Of a stretch of DNA of 64,000 nucleotides, positions 37,133 through 45,990 are shown in pieces. The notes under the pieces were generated by a model. It was not told the DNA's origin. It did not search any database and worked only from the letters and a program-made list of their open reading frames with translations. The position numbers and the translations under genes are program-made. Each line of letters opens with the position of its first letter. Position 1 is the stretch's first letter. This DNA comes from Pseudomonas sp. CFBP13508 (GTDB taxonomy: Bacteria; Pseudomonadota; Gammaproteobacteria; Pseudomonadales; Pseudomonadaceae), in contig NZ_QFZZ01000004.1 of the NCBI RefSeq assembly GCF_005233515.1, forward strand, positions 196,644 to 260,643, read 5' to 3'.

Positions 37133-38284
37133 TCAGCGCAGGGTGTCGACCATGTCGGCGAGGGTGGTCAGCACGTCCTTGCCCAATTGCTTCGAACGTT
37201 TGCCCGACCAGCCGGTGATCTTGTCCGGGTGGTCGTCGTGGTCCTTGAACGGCATCTCCAGGGTCAGCGACAGGCAATCGTATTTCTGCCCGACGCTGTT
37301 GCACGCCAAGGTCATGTTGGCCTGCCCCGGTTCGTCGCGGGTGTAGCCGTAGGTGGTCTGGAAGTCTTTGGTGGTGTGCTTGAGATGACTGCGGAAATGC
37401 TCTTCAAGCTTTTCGATGCGCGGTGTAAAGCCAGGATTGCCTTCACAGCCGGCGGTGAAAACGTGAGGTATGGTTTCGTCGCCGTGTACGTCGATAAACG
37501 CATCGACGCCATACTTTTGCATCTGCTGCTGAACGAACAGCACTTCCGGGCTGATGTCCTGGCTCGCGTTCTGCCAGGCCCGGTTCAAGTCCTGGCCCAT
37601 GGCATTGGTGCGCAGGTGGCCGTGGAAGGCGCCATCCGGGTTCATGTTCGGCACCAGATACAGATCGGCGCTCGCCAGCAGTTTATTCAGAATCGGGTCG
37701 TCATGGCGCTCCAGACGCTCAATCACGCCTTCCATGAACCATTCCGCCATGTGCTCGCCCGGATGCTGCTGGGCGATGATCCAGATCTTGCGCTGGCCTT
37801 CGGCACCGGTGCCTTTGCGCAGTAGCTGAATGTCGCGGCCCTCGACACTTTTGCCGGTCGCCAGCAATTCGGTGCCAGCCTTGCTCAGCGCCTGCTCGAT
37901 CAACCAGTCGTGGCGGCCGCGGCTGTAGGGTTCGAAATAGGCGAACCAGGCGTGGGTCTGTTCGGCTTCCAGGCAGAAGCGCAGGCTGTCGCCTTCGAAG
38001 CTGGTGGGGATGCGGAACCAGTTGACGTGATCATACGATGCCACCGCTTGATAGCCCGGCCAGCCTTTGCTGTAGGTCGATTGGCTGGCGTTGACCAGAC
38101 GAAACCAGTGTTCCTGATGCACATGCAGGCCGCTGGCCTTGAAGTGGAACCACTGAAAATGAGCGCTGCGGGTGTCCGGGCGGATGGCCAGAACCGGATT
38201 GAGCGGGTTGCTGATGTCGATGACTTGGATATTGCCGCTGTCGAAATTGGCGCTGATGTCGAACGAAGATTTGGCCACGGTCAT
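37133..38284 (-). CDS. M14-family zinc carboxypeptidase (cytosolic carboxypeptidase type)
   Basis: 383 residues, no signal peptide. An N-terminal beta domain (about 1-125) typical of the CCP/Nna1 subfamily precedes the peptidase. Zinc ligands are in QQHPGEHMAEW (HxxE) and in FIDVHGDE; substrate arginine/asparagine in DLNRAW; catalytic glutamate in LEMPF. In eukaryotes this group trims tubulin glutamates; the bacterial substrate is unknown. Stands alone. Confidence 0.9.
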   Translation of the reverse strand: MTVAKSSFDISANFDSGNIQVIDISNPLNPVLAIRPDTRSAHFQWFHFKASGLHVHQEHWFRLVNASQSTYSKGWPGYQAVASYDHVNWFRIPTSFEGDSLRFCLEAEQTHAWFAYFEPYSRGRHDWLIEQALSKAGTELLATGKSVEGRDIQLLRKGTGAEGQRKIWIIAQQHPGEHMAEWFMEGVIERLERHDDPILNKLLASADLYLVPNMNPDGAFHGHLRTNAMGQDLNRAWQNASQDISPEVLFVQQQMQKYGVDAFIDVHGDETIPHVFTAGCEGNPGFTPRIEKLEEHFRSHLKHTTKDFQTTYGYTRDEPGQANMTLACNSVGQKYDCLSLTLEMPFKDHDDHPDKITGWSGKRSKQLGKDVLTTLADMVDTLR

Positions 38285-38558
38285 AATCGCTTCCAGAGCA
38301 GGATTTTTATGACCGGTACTTTACACGCAGGCTGGGGTGAAACCGAGGGGAATTGCGGGTGTAGCGGGGGGCGTCTTCCGTGACGCGCCAGCAGCTTAGA
38401 GGCTATGCGATTGATTCTCAAGTGCTGATTGCCATTGTTTGGCCCAATGTGGCCGGGCTCGGCTTGCCAATCAATATTCTTTTGATATTATCCGCGCCAT
38501 CGAATTTGCAGCACCCAAAGACTTCATTAGCCTGAAGACACAAGCCCGAAAAACGGGC
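38285..38558. other. Intergenic interval downstream of prrF
   Basis: No protein gene seen. A second small hairpin (GCCCG-TTTTT-CGGGC on the minus strand, 38544-38558) follows the prrF terminator. Beyond it CTTCAGGCTAATGAAG echoes the CAGGCTAAT core of prrF. On the plus strand TTGCCA and TATTAT near 38464-38490 resemble a promoter of unknown purpose. Confidence 0.4.
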
Positions 38559-38670
38559 AAAAAAAGACCCGGCAAAAAGCCGGGTCAAAAACCGTGATTA
38601 GCCTGATGAGGAGATAGTCCAGAAGACCGACCTAAGGTCTCTGGTCCATCGACTGATCTCGCGACCAGCT
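38559..38670 (-). ncRNA. prrF: PrrF iron-responsive small RNA
   Basis: About 112 nt. It starts just after a Fur box with CTGGTCGCGAGATCAG, contains the conserved antisense core TCTGGACTATCTCCTCATC and AGGCTAATCAC, and ends at hairpin GACCCGGC-AAAAA-GCCGGGTC (template sense) with seven T residues. PrrF, with Hfq, represses messages for iron-using proteins such as sodB and acnB when iron is scarce. Boundaries are inferred from the promoter box and terminator. Confidence 0.92.
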
Positions 38671-38671
38671 G

Positions 38672-38700
38672 CTTGCAATAATAATCATTATCATTTGCAA
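38672..38700. promoter_or_regulatory. Fur box controlling prrF
   Basis: TGCAATAATAATCATTATCA and the following TTTGCA form a near-palindromic 19-bp Fur site with long A/T arms, placed directly upstream of the prrF start. Iron-bound Fur should silence prrF. Confidence 0.9.
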
Positions 38701-38701
38701 G

Positions 38702-39103
38702 TCAAATGTTTTTATCTGCGCGATGGGAAAATTCTTTCCTGTCCGCCCGTACCTTGTCCGCCGTGACTTCGTCGTTGTCGATCGAATGGTCGACCATTGC
38801 CCGCGCCATATCCACCATGTGCACCACCGAGAAAGCCAGGTCGCGATTCGTGCCTTGCAGGTTTTCTGCAGCCTTGAACGCTGTGGCGGCCGCACATCGC
38901 AACAAGTCCGAGGCGTGCACCAGTGCTTCCTCGCCACTGAGATGGTTTTTGACATCGAAGAAACGTTCGTCCGCCTCGGATTTCGAAACAGTCGGTTTCA
39001 AGTAGTAGTCGAGAGCGCGCTGTGCGGCGGCATTGCCCTGAGGCGAGGTGAAGCTGGTGTCGATATGCAGATCGGGCAGGTCTTTGCTGCTGATGTTCAT
39101 CAT
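38702..39103 (-). CDS. DUF6124 family protein
   Basis: 133 residues, mostly helical and acidic. The reading AAQRALDYYLKP followed by EALVHASDLLRCAAATAFKAAENLQG fits an uncharacterised Pseudomonas family. GGAGTG lies 9 bases before ATG 39103. Its stop is 2 bases from the prrF Fur box, so its transcript may run into prrF. Divergent from the S24 repressor gene, which is a candidate controller. Confidence 0.7.
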   Translation of the reverse strand: MMNISSKDLPDLHIDTSFTSPQGNAAAQRALDYYLKPTVSKSEADERFFDVKNHLSGEEALVHASDLLRCAAATAFKAAENLQGTNRDLAFSVVHMVDMARAMVDHSIDNDEVTADKVRADRKEFSHRADKNI

Positions 39104-39230
39104 GAAACGTCACTCCATGTTCGATTGAAAGTCCGTTTCCCTAGGATAGTACCACCTGTATTTGTGACGAGAATTTAAATACTACAATATGTGTTTTGCC
39201 GGTCGAAGACGTCCGCGTAAGGTGCGGCAC
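39104..39230. promoter_or_regulatory. Divergent promoter region, DUF6124 gene and S24 repressor gene
   Basis: A+T-rich for this genome (GAGAATTTAAATACTACAAT). TACAAT at 39183-39188 could be the rightward -10, and the same bases read as TTGTAG give a leftward -35, so the promoters overlap. Confidence 0.4.
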
Positions 39231-39890
39231 ATGGATAAATGGATTGAGTTGGTCAAGGCCAAGATGAGTGAACTCAAAGTCACTCAAACAGAGCTCGGAG
39301 AGCGCGTCGGCATGTCCCAGGGCGGGATCGGTCATTGGCTGAACAAGCGTCGCGAACCCGGTGTTACCGAAATGAACCGCGTGCTCAAGGCGCTGGGAAT
39401 GGACTTCCTCGAAGTCGTTCTGGTGATCCGCGAACCGCAGCCGACGCCGGAAGACGAAATGCCGCTGGCGCAGAAGTACAACCCGTACTTCCGTTATCCG
39501 GTCTGCGATTGGCGTGCGCCGTGCGAAGTGCGTGACACTGCGGCGAGCTATCCCGGAGCATCAGCGAAGCAGCGCTTCGAACTGACGGATTACCACGCTC
39601 GTGGCGGTGCCGCGTTCTGGCTGACGGTGACGGGGGATTCGATGACCGCGCCGAGCGGCCAGAGCATTGCCGAGGGCATGCTGATTCTGGTTGACCCGGA
39701 GTTGGAGGCAGTGCCTGGCAAATTGGTGATCGCCCAGTGGCCGGACAGCGAAGAAGCGATTTTCCGCAAACTCGACGAGCAGGCCGGCCAGCGCTACCTG
39801 GTGCCGCTCAATCCAACCTGGCCGAAAACCCTGCTCACCGATGAATGCCGGATTATCGGCGTGGTGGTTCAGGCGACGGCGCGTTACTGA
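39231..39890 (+). CDS. XRE-S24 family repressor (LexA/PrtR-like, self-cleaving)
   Basis: 219 residues from ATG 39231 (AAGGTG upstream). The N-terminal HTH TQTELGERVGMSQGGIGHWLNKRR (about 19-42) precedes a C-terminal S24 peptidase: nucleophile serine in TGDSMTAPSG and general-base lysine in EAIFRKL. The probable cleavage loop ends ARGGAAFWL. Such proteins repress pyocin or prophage genes and are cut on RecA activation, but no phage or bacteriocin gene is present here, so the target may be the divergent DUF6124 gene. Confidence 0.85.
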   Translation: MDKWIELVKAKMSELKVTQTELGERVGMSQGGIGHWLNKRREPGVTEMNRVLKALGMDFLEVVLVIREPQPTPEDEMPLAQKYNPYFRYPVCDWRAPCEVRDTAASYPGASAKQRFELTDYHARGGAAFWLTVTGDSMTAPSGQSIAEGMLILVDPELEAVPGKLVIAQWPDSEEAIFRKLDEQAGQRYLVPLNPTWPKTLLTDECRIIGVVVQATARY

Positions 39891-39895
39891 ACGGA

Positions 39896-39930
39896 TCGAT
39901 CCTCGCTCAAGGCCAGGATCGACCCTTTTA
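39896..39930 (+). terminator. Terminator of the S24 repressor gene
   Basis: TCGATCCT and AGGATCGA form an 8-bp stem with an 11-base loop, followed by CCCTTTTATTTC. Confidence 0.65.
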
Positions 39931-39932
39931 TT

Positions 39933-41882
39933 TCATCCCTCTTCCAGTTCAACCAAAGCACTGCCTTCACTGACCATATCGCCTTCCTGGCAATACAGCG
40001 CTTTGATCACACCGGCCTGCGGCGCGCGGATGCTGTGTTCCATCTTCATGGCTTCAAGCACCACCAGTTGCGCCCCGGCCTCAACCGACTGTCCCGTTTC
40101 GACCAACACGCGCACGATGCTGCCGTTCATTGGCGCGGTCAGACCGCCCTGATGGCTGTGGCTGGCTTCGACGGCACTGATCGGATCGAACGCTTCGATG
40201 CGCCGCAACTCGCCGTCCCATTCCAGATACAACGCGCCACCCTGACGAATCGCCCGGAATGTGCGGCGCACGCCGTCATGCTCGATGGTCAGCGCCTCGC
40301 CCAGCAGTTTTGCATGGGCCGCAGTTCTCAAGGTCAACGCGCGATCCTGTCCCTCGCAACTCAAATGCAAGGTGATTTGCGCCGGCAAACCTGCGCGCAA
40401 ACCACTGCCGCAAGACCAGGGGGAGGCGGGATCATCCGCCCGCGCACGCTTCGGCAAACTCTGCGCAAACGCCTGCGCCGCCGCATGCCAGAACTCATCG
40501 CTCAACGCGGCTGGTGCTGGCAGCAATTGCTCCTGATAGCGCGGGATAAACCCGGTATCCAGCTCTGCCGCCGCAAACGCTGGATGCGCGATGATCCTTC
40601 GCAGGAAATTGATGTTGGTCCTCAGCCCGCCAATCGCAAACTCGTCGAGCATGCTCAACAGACGCAAGCGCGCCTGTTCGCGATCTTCACCCCAGGCAAT
40701 CAGTTTGCCGAGCATCGGATCGTAGAAGGGCGAGATCTCGTCACCTTCCTCAACGCCGCTGTCTACCCGTCGCCCCGGTCCCTGCGCCGATTCGCGGTAC
40801 AAGTCCAGACGCCCGGTGGCCGGCAGGAAATCATTCGCCGGATCTTCGGCATACAAGCGCACTTCAATCGCATGACCGTTGAGCGGCACCTGCGCCTGGG
40901 TGATCGGCAGCGCTTCCCCACGGGCGACGCGAATCTGCCAGGCGACCAGATCCAGCCCGGTGATTGCTTCGGTCACCGGGTGCTCGACTTGCAGCCGCGT
41001 GTTCATCTCCATGAAGAAAAACTCGCCGCGCGCATCCAGCAAAAACTCCACGGTGCCGGCGCCGACATAACCGATCGCCTGCGCCGAACGCACAGCCGCT
41101 TCGCCCATTGCCCGGCGCAACTCGGGCGTCAGACCCGGCGCCGGGGCTTCTTCGACGACTTTCTGATGCCGACGCTGGATCGAGCAGTCGCGCTCGTTGA
41201 GGTACAGGCAGTTGCCGTGCTGATCGGCGAACACCTGAATCTCCACGTGACGTGGCTTGAGCAAATACTTTTCCACCAGCATCCGCGAGTCGCCAAACGA
41301 CGATTGCGCTTCGCGCTGCGCCGAGGCGAGGGCTTCAGCCAGTTGGCTGACATCCTCGACGACTTTCATGCCTTTGCCGCCACCACCCGCAGTGGCCTTG
41401 AGCAGCACCGGATAACCGATGCGTTCGCAGGCTTTGCTGAAGGTGTCGAGGTCCTGCGCTTCGCCGTGATAGCCCGGCACCAGTGGCACGCCAGCCTTTT
41501 CCATCAGCGCCTTGGCGGCGGATTTGCTGCCCATCGCATCGATGGCCGAGGCGGGCGGGCCGAGGAAGATCAGCCCGACGGCTTCGATGGCGCGGGCGAA
41601 TCCAGCGTTTTCCGAGAGAAAGCCATAGCCGGGATGAATCGCCTGGGCACCGCTGGCCTTGGCGGCGGCGATCAATTTATCAATTTGCAGATAACTCTCG
41701 GCAGCCTTGCTGCCGCCCAGATCCACGCGGATATCGGCTTCACGGCTGTGCCGCGCATCGCGGTCGGTGGCGCTGTGCACGGCGACGGTGGTCAGGCCCA
41801 GGGCCTTGGCGGTGCGCATCACGCGGCAGGCGATTTCGCCGCGGTTGGCCACCAACAGGGTGGTAATCACAGGTGCGCTCAT
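39933..41882 (-). CDS. liuD: Methylcrotonyl-CoA carboxylase biotin-containing subunit
   Basis: 649 residues. Biotin carboxylase domain (about 6-450) with AGGGGKGMK ATP loop, then a carboxyl-carrier domain whose biotin lysine is K613 in LEAMKMEHS. With LiuB it carboxylates 3-methylcrotonyl-CoA in leucine degradation. The ATG at 41882 overlaps the liuC stop by one base (TGATG), and liuD is last in the liuABCD unit. Assignment over a propionyl-CoA carboxylase rests on operon context. Confidence 0.95.
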   Translation of the reverse strand: MSAPVITTLLVANRGEIACRVMRTAKALGLTTVAVHSATDRDARHSREADIRVDLGGSKAAESYLQIDKLIAAAKASGAQAIHPGYGFLSENAGFARAIEAVGLIFLGPPASAIDAMGSKSAAKALMEKAGVPLVPGYHGEAQDLDTFSKACERIGYPVLLKATAGGGGKGMKVVEDVSQLAEALASAQREAQSSFGDSRMLVEKYLLKPRHVEIQVFADQHGNCLYLNERDCSIQRRHQKVVEEAPAPGLTPELRRAMGEAAVRSAQAIGYVGAGTVEFLLDARGEFFFMEMNTRLQVEHPVTEAITGLDLVAWQIRVARGEALPITQAQVPLNGHAIEVRLYAEDPANDFLPATGRLDLYRESAQGPGRRVDSGVEEGDEISPFYDPMLGKLIAWGEDREQARLRLLSMLDEFAIGGLRTNINFLRRIIAHPAFAAAELDTGFIPRYQEQLLPAPAALSDEFWHAAAQAFAQSLPKRARADDPASPWSCGSGLRAGLPAQITLHLSCEGQDRALTLRTAAHAKLLGEALTIEHDGVRRTFRAIRQGGALYLEWDGELRRIEAFDPISAVEASHSHQGGLTAPMNGSIVRVLVETGQSVEAGAQLVVLEAMKMEHSIRAPQAGVIKALYCQEGDMVSEGSALVELEEG

Positions 41883-42694
41883 CAACGCGACTCCTTGGTG
41901 GATGCGGCTTGCCAGTTCGGCGGGCGTTTTTGCAGAAAGGCGCGCAAGCCTTCCTGACCTTCGGCGCTGACGCGAATCCGCGCGATGGCATTTTCCGTGT
42001 AACGACGCAGGGCCGGGGTCAGCGCGCCGTTGCCGACTTCACGCAGCAAATCCTTGCTGGCGCGCATCGCGGCGGGGCTGTTGAGCAGCAGATTGTCGAT
42101 CCACTGTTCGACCTGTTGCTCCAGTTCAGCGGCCGGGTAGCTTTCGGCGAGCAAGCCGATTTCCCGCGCCCGCTGCCCGCTGAAGCGCTCGGCCGTCAGC
42201 GCATAGCGGCGCGCCGCACGCTCACCGATCGCCTGCACCACGAACGGGCTGATCACCGCTGGCGCCAGGCCGATGCGCACTTCCGACAGGCAGAACTGCG
42301 CGTCATCGGCGCCGATCGCCATGTCACAGCAACTGATCAAGCCCAGCGCGCCACCAAACGCCGCGCCCTGAACCACAGCCAGAGTGGGGATTTTCAGCTT
42401 GGCGAGGTTGTACATCAGCTCGGCCAGTTCGCGGGCATCGTCAAGATTGGTGTGGTAATCGAGTTCCGCCGATTGCTGCATCCACGCCAGGTCGGCACCG
42501 GCACTGAAATGCTTGCCACGCCCGCGCAGCAGCAGGAAACGCAGGCTCGAATCGCTGGCGACCTTGTCGAGGGCGAGGATCAGTTCGCGGATCATCTCGG
42601 CGTTGAAGGCGTTGTTTTTCTCGGCGCGGTTGAGCCACAAGGTCGCAAAACCGCGTGGGTCGTTTTGCAGTTCGAGGGTATTGAAGTCGCTCAT
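41882..42694 (-). CDS. liuC: Methylglutaconyl-CoA hydratase
   Basis: 270-residue crotonase-fold enzyme that hydrates 3-methylglutaconyl-CoA to HMG-CoA. Oxyanion motifs GRGKHFSAGADLAWM and VQGAAFGGALGLISCCDMAIGA (in two parts) and the glutamate in SEVRIGLAPAVISP are present. The start is ATG 42694 with GGAGA 9 bases upstream; a frame extending to 42805 is REP sequence. Confidence 0.95.
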   Translation of the reverse strand: MSDFNTLELQNDPRGFATLWLNRAEKNNAFNAEMIRELILALDKVASDSSLRFLLLRGRGKHFSAGADLAWMQQSAELDYHTNLDDARELAELMYNLAKLKIPTLAVVQGAAFGGALGLISCCDMAIGADDAQFCLSEVRIGLAPAVISPFVVQAIGERAARRYALTAERFSGQRAREIGLLAESYPAAELEQQVEQWIDNLLLNSPAAMRASKDLLREVGNGALTPALRRYTENAIARIRVSAEGQEGLRAFLQKRPPNWQAASTKESR

Positions 42695-42717
42695 ATTCAT
42701 CCGTCTCCACGGTTCTT

Positions 42718-42805
42718 GTGGGAGCGAGCCTGCTCGCGAAAGCGGGGTATCAGTCGATCTATCCGCTGCCTGACAGAGCGCATTCGCGAGCAGGCTCGCT
42801 CCCAC
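42718..42805. repeat. REP pair (type A), copy 7
   Basis: Lies between liuB and liuC, inside the liuABCD transcript. Confidence 0.92.
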
Positions 42806-42814
42806 AAAAAAACA

Positions 42815-44419
42815 TCACATCCGGAACACGCCGAAGCGGCTCGGTTCGATTGGCGCGTTCAGCGCCGCGGACAACGCCAGGGCCAGTACATCGCGGGTCT
42901 GCGCCGGGTCGATGACGCCGTCGTCCCACAGTCGCGCGCTGGAGTAGTAGGGGTGACCCTGTTCTTCGTACTGATCGAGAATCGGCTGCTTGATCTCGGT
43001 CTCCTGCTCGGCGCTGAACGCCTGACCGCTGCGTTCGGCCTGTTCGCGCTTGACCTGCACCAGTACGCCGGCGGCCTGTTCGGCGCCCATCACGCCAATT
43101 CGCGCGTTCGGCCACATCCACAAAAAACGCGGATCGTAAGCGCGCCCGCACATGCCGTAGTTGCCGGCACCGAAGCTGCCGCCGATGATCACGGTGAATT
43201 TCGGCACTTTGGCGCAGGCCACCGCGGTCACCAGTTTCGCGCCGTGCTTGGCGATGCCGCCGGCTTCGTACTTCTGGCCGACCATGAAACCGGTGATGTT
43301 CTGCAGAAACAGTAGCGGGATGCCGCGCTGGCAGGCCAGTTCGATGAAGTGCGCGCCTTTCTGCGCGGCTTCGGCGAAAAGGATGCCGTTGTTCGCCAGA
43401 ATCGCGATCGGGTAGCCATGCAAGTGTGCGAAACCGCAGACCAGCGTGGTGCCGAACAGCGCTTTGAATTCATCGAACACCGAACCGTCGACCAGCCTCG
43501 CAATCACTTCGCGCACATCGAATGGCTGCTTGGCGTCAGCCGGAACCACGCCGTACAACTCATCGCTGGCGTACAGCGGCGCAATCGGCGTGCGCTGCTG
43601 CACCTCGCCGAGCTTGCGCCAGTTGAGGTTGGCGACGCTGCGGCGGGCGAGGGCAAGGGCGTGTTCGTCGTTCTCGGCGTAATGGTCGGCCACGCCGGAG
43701 GTCTTGCAGTGCACATCGGCGCCGCCGAGGTCTTCGGCGCTGACCACTTCACCGGTCGCAGCTTTCACCAGCGGCGGGCCGGCGAGGAAAATCGTCGCCT
43801 GGTTGCGCACCATGATCGCTTCGTCCGCCATGGCCGGCACATACGCGCCGCCCGCGGTGCACGAGCCCATGACCACGGCGATCTGCGGGATGCCCATGGC
43901 GCTCATGTTGGCCTGATTGAAGAAGATCCGCCCGAAGTGCTCGCGATCCGGAAATACTTCGTCCTGACGCGGCAGGTTGGCACCACCGGAATCCACCAGA
44001 TAAATGCATGGCAGGCGATTCTGCTGCGCAATGGTCTGCGCGCGCAGGTGTTTTTTCACCGTCAGCGGGTAGTACGAGCCACCTTTCACCGTCGCATCGT
44101 TGGCGACGATCATGCACTCGACGCCTTCAACGCGACCAATCCCGGCGATCACCCCGGCAGCCGGGACGTCTTCGCCATACACGGCGTGAGCGGCGAGTTG
44201 GCTGATTTCGAGAAACGGCGAGCCCGGATCAAGCAAGCGATTGATGCGCTCGCGCGGCAGCAATTTCCCCCGCGAGGTGTGGCGTTCCTGAGCTTTGACA
44301 CCGCCACCCTGCGCCACTTGAGCGAGCAGGGTGTGCAGCGCGTCGACCTGTTTGAGCATCGCCGCGCTGTTGGCGGCGAACTCCGCTGAACGCGGGTTGA
44401 GCTGAGTGTGCAGAATCAT
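42815..44419 (-). CDS. liuB: Methylcrotonyl-CoA carboxylase carboxyltransferase subunit
   Basis: 534 residues, two crotonase-like carboxyltransferase halves. Biotin and CoA loops are seen in [18 protein letters not shown] and [21 protein letters not shown] (in two parts), and [19 protein letters not shown]. It works with LiuD. Start ATG 44419. Confidence 0.96.
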   Translation of the reverse strand: MILHTQLNPRSAEFAANSAAMLKQVDALHTLLAQVAQGGGVKAQERHTSRGKLLPRERINRLLDPGSPFLEISQLAAHAVYGEDVPAAGVIAGIGRVEGVECMIVANDATVKGGSYYPLTVKKHLRAQTIAQQNRLPCIYLVDSGGANLPRQDEVFPDREHFGRIFFNQANMSAMGIPQIAVVMGSCTAGGAYVPAMADEAIMVRNQATIFLAGPPLVKAATGEVVSAEDLGGADVHCKTSGVADHYAENDEHALALARRSVANLNWRKLGEVQQRTPIAPLYASDELYGVVPADAKQPFDVREVIARLVDGSVFDEFKALFGTTLVCGFAHLHGYPIAILANNGILFAEAAQKGAHFIELACQRGIPLLFLQNITGFMVGQKYEAGGIAKHGAKLVTAVACAKVPKFTVIIGGSFGAGNYGMCGRAYDPRFLWMWPNARIGVMGAEQAAGVLVQVKREQAERSGQAFSAEQETEIKQPILDQYEEQGHPYYSSARLWDDGVIDPAQTRDVLALALSAALNAPIEPSRFGVFRM

Positions 44420-44444
44420 GGGGCTTACTCCGTAAGCAGCTTCG

Positions 44445-44518
44445 AGCTACAAGCGGCAAGCTGCAAGTTGGGGCAAGAGCGTGGATCTCTTGCAGCTTGT
44501 AGCTTGCGGCTTGCAGCT
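44445..44518. repeat. Imperfect inverted repeat of a third intergenic family
   Basis: AGCTACAAGCGGCAAGCTGC and AGCTTGTAGCTTGCGGCTTG with CTTGCAG form inverted arms rich in AGCTTGCAGCTTG units. Sits between liuA and liuB. Confidence 0.7.
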
Positions 44519-44526
44519 GACGAAAT

Positions 44527-45690
44527 TCATTTCGTCTCGTTGAACAGTTCGCGGCCGATCAGCATGCGGCGGATCTCGCTGGTGCCGGCGCCGATTTCGT
44601 AGAGCTTGGCGTCGCGCAGCAGGCGGCCGGCGGGGAATTCGTTGATGTAGCCGTTGCCGCCGAGAATCTGGATCGCGTCGAGGGCCATTTGCGTGGCGCG
44701 TTCGGCGGTGTAGAGGATCACCCCGGCCGCGTCCTTGCGCGTGGTTTCGCCGCGCTCGCAGGCCTGGGCCACCGCGTACAGATAAGCGCGGCTGGCATTG
44801 AGCTGGGTGTACATGTCGGCGACTTTGCCCTGGATCAGTTGGAATTCGCCGATGCTCTGGCCGAACTGTTTGCGGTCGTGGATGTACGGCACGATCAGGT
44901 CCATGCACGACTGCATGATTCCGGTCGGGCCGCCCGAGAGCACCACGCGCTCGTAATCGAGGCCGCTCATCAACACTTTCACGCCACCGTTGAGCACGCC
45001 GAGAATGTTCTCCTCGGGTACTTCGACATCGTCGAAAAACAGCTCGCAGGTGTTGGAGCCACGCATGCCGAGCTTGTCGAACTTGTTGCTGCGGCTGAAG
45101 CCTTTCCAGTCCCGCTCGACGATGAACGCGGTGATGCCGTGCGGGCCTTTTTCCAGGTCGGTCTTGGCGTAGATCACGTAGGTATTGGCGTCCGGACCGT
45201 TGGTGATCCAGGTTTTGCTGCCGTTGAGGACGAAGCGGTCGCCGCGTTTATCGGCACGCAGTTTCATCGACACCACGTCGGAACCGGCGTTGGGCTCGCT
45301 CATCGCCAGGGCGCCGACGTGCTCGCCGCTGATCAGCTTCGGCAGGTATTTGGTTTTCTGTTCGTGATTGCCGTTGCGGTTGATCTGGTTGACGCAAAGG
45401 TTGGAGTGCGCGCCGTAGGACAGCGCCACCGAAGCGGAGCCACGGCTGATTTCTTCCATCGCCACCACATGCGCCAGATAACCCAGACCCGCGCCGCCGT
45501 ACTCTTCCGGCACGGTGATGCCGAGCAGGCCCATGTCACCGAATTTGCGCCACATGTCGGCGGGGAACAGGTTGTCGTGGTCGATCTGCGCAGCGCGCGG
45601 GGCGATCTGATCGGCGACGAAGGACTGCACCTGATCGCGCAGCATGTCGATGGTTTCACCGAGGGCGAAATTCAGGGATGGATAGCTCAT
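44527..45690 (-). CDS. liuA: Isovaleryl-CoA dehydrogenase
   Basis: 387-residue FAD acyl-CoA dehydrogenase for the third step of leucine breakdown. The catalytic base E247 in [12 protein letters not shown] is the position used by isovaleryl-CoA dehydrogenase rather than the C-terminal glutamate of straight-chain enzymes. Also [17 protein letters not shown] and [13 protein letters not shown]. First gene of liuABCD, with two LiuR boxes upstream. Confidence 0.96.
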   Translation of the reverse strand: MSYPSLNFALGETIDMLRDQVQSFVADQIAPRAAQIDHDNLFPADMWRKFGDMGLLGITVPEEYGGAGLGYLAHVVAMEEISRGSASVALSYGAHSNLCVNQINRNGNHEQKTKYLPKLISGEHVGALAMSEPNAGSDVVSMKLRADKRGDRFVLNGSKTWITNGPDANTYVIYAKTDLEKGPHGITAFIVERDWKGFSRSNKFDKLGMRGSNTCELFFDDVEVPEENILGVLNGGVKVLMSGLDYERVVLSGGPTGIMQSCMDLIVPYIHDRKQFGQSIGEFQLIQGKVADMYTQLNASRAYLYAVAQACERGETTRKDAAGVILYTAERATQMALDAIQILGGNGYINEFPAGRLLRDAKLYEIGAGTSEIRRMLIGRELFNETK

Positions 45691-45745
45691 GGGTCACCTT
45701 TTGGCTTTTTTATCGGGTGGAGCGCACGACTAATCGGCGTTCAGC

Positions 45746-45761
45746 TTTACGTTAACGTAAA
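45746..45761. promoter_or_regulatory. LiuR box 1 upstream of liuA
   Basis: TTTACGTTAACGTAAA, a perfect 16-bp palindrome that extends to 20 bp with GC ends, 56 bases before liuA. It matches the boxes at 45789 and 49828. Confidence 0.8.
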
Positions 45762-45788
45762 GCTTCCACAGATCGACTGTCAATCGGC

Positions 45789-45804
45789 TTTACGTAAGCG
45801 TCAA
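45789..45804. promoter_or_regulatory. LiuR box 2 upstream of liuA
   Basis: TTTACGTAAGCGTCAA. Read on the minus strand it begins TTGACG, so a -35 element overlaps the box as in MerR-type promoters. Confidence 0.75.
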
Positions 45805-45853
45805 CTTGGGCGAGAGTAAGGGCAGTTCAGGATCAGATATCGGTTTGTTTCTG

Positions 45854-45941
45854 GTGGGAGCGAGCCTGCTCGCGAAAGAGCTGTATCAGTCGCCCCCAAG
45901 GCTGAATGACGCAGCGTATTCGCGAGCAGGCTCGCTCCCAC
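45854..45941. repeat. REP pair (type A), copy 8
   Basis: Lies between the LiuR boxes and the acyl-CoA synthetase start, separating the divergent units. Confidence 0.92.
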
Positions 45942-45990
45942 AGGGATTCAAAACCGGGAAAACCCACTAATAAAGACAATAGGGGTCGTC

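Noticed and set aside
39231..39890. S24 repressor as evidence of a prophage
   Set aside because: No integrase, structural, lysis or replication gene lies within the window, and neighbouring genes are ordinary chromosomal ones.
42695..42805. N-terminal extension of liuC
   Set aside because: The added residues (SRAGSLPQ and similar) are translated REP sequence; the true start has a good ribosome site at the expected place.
41873..43315. 480-codon plus-strand frame across liuC and liuB
   Set aside because: It is antisense to two certain liu genes and includes a REP pair in the middle, with no domain.
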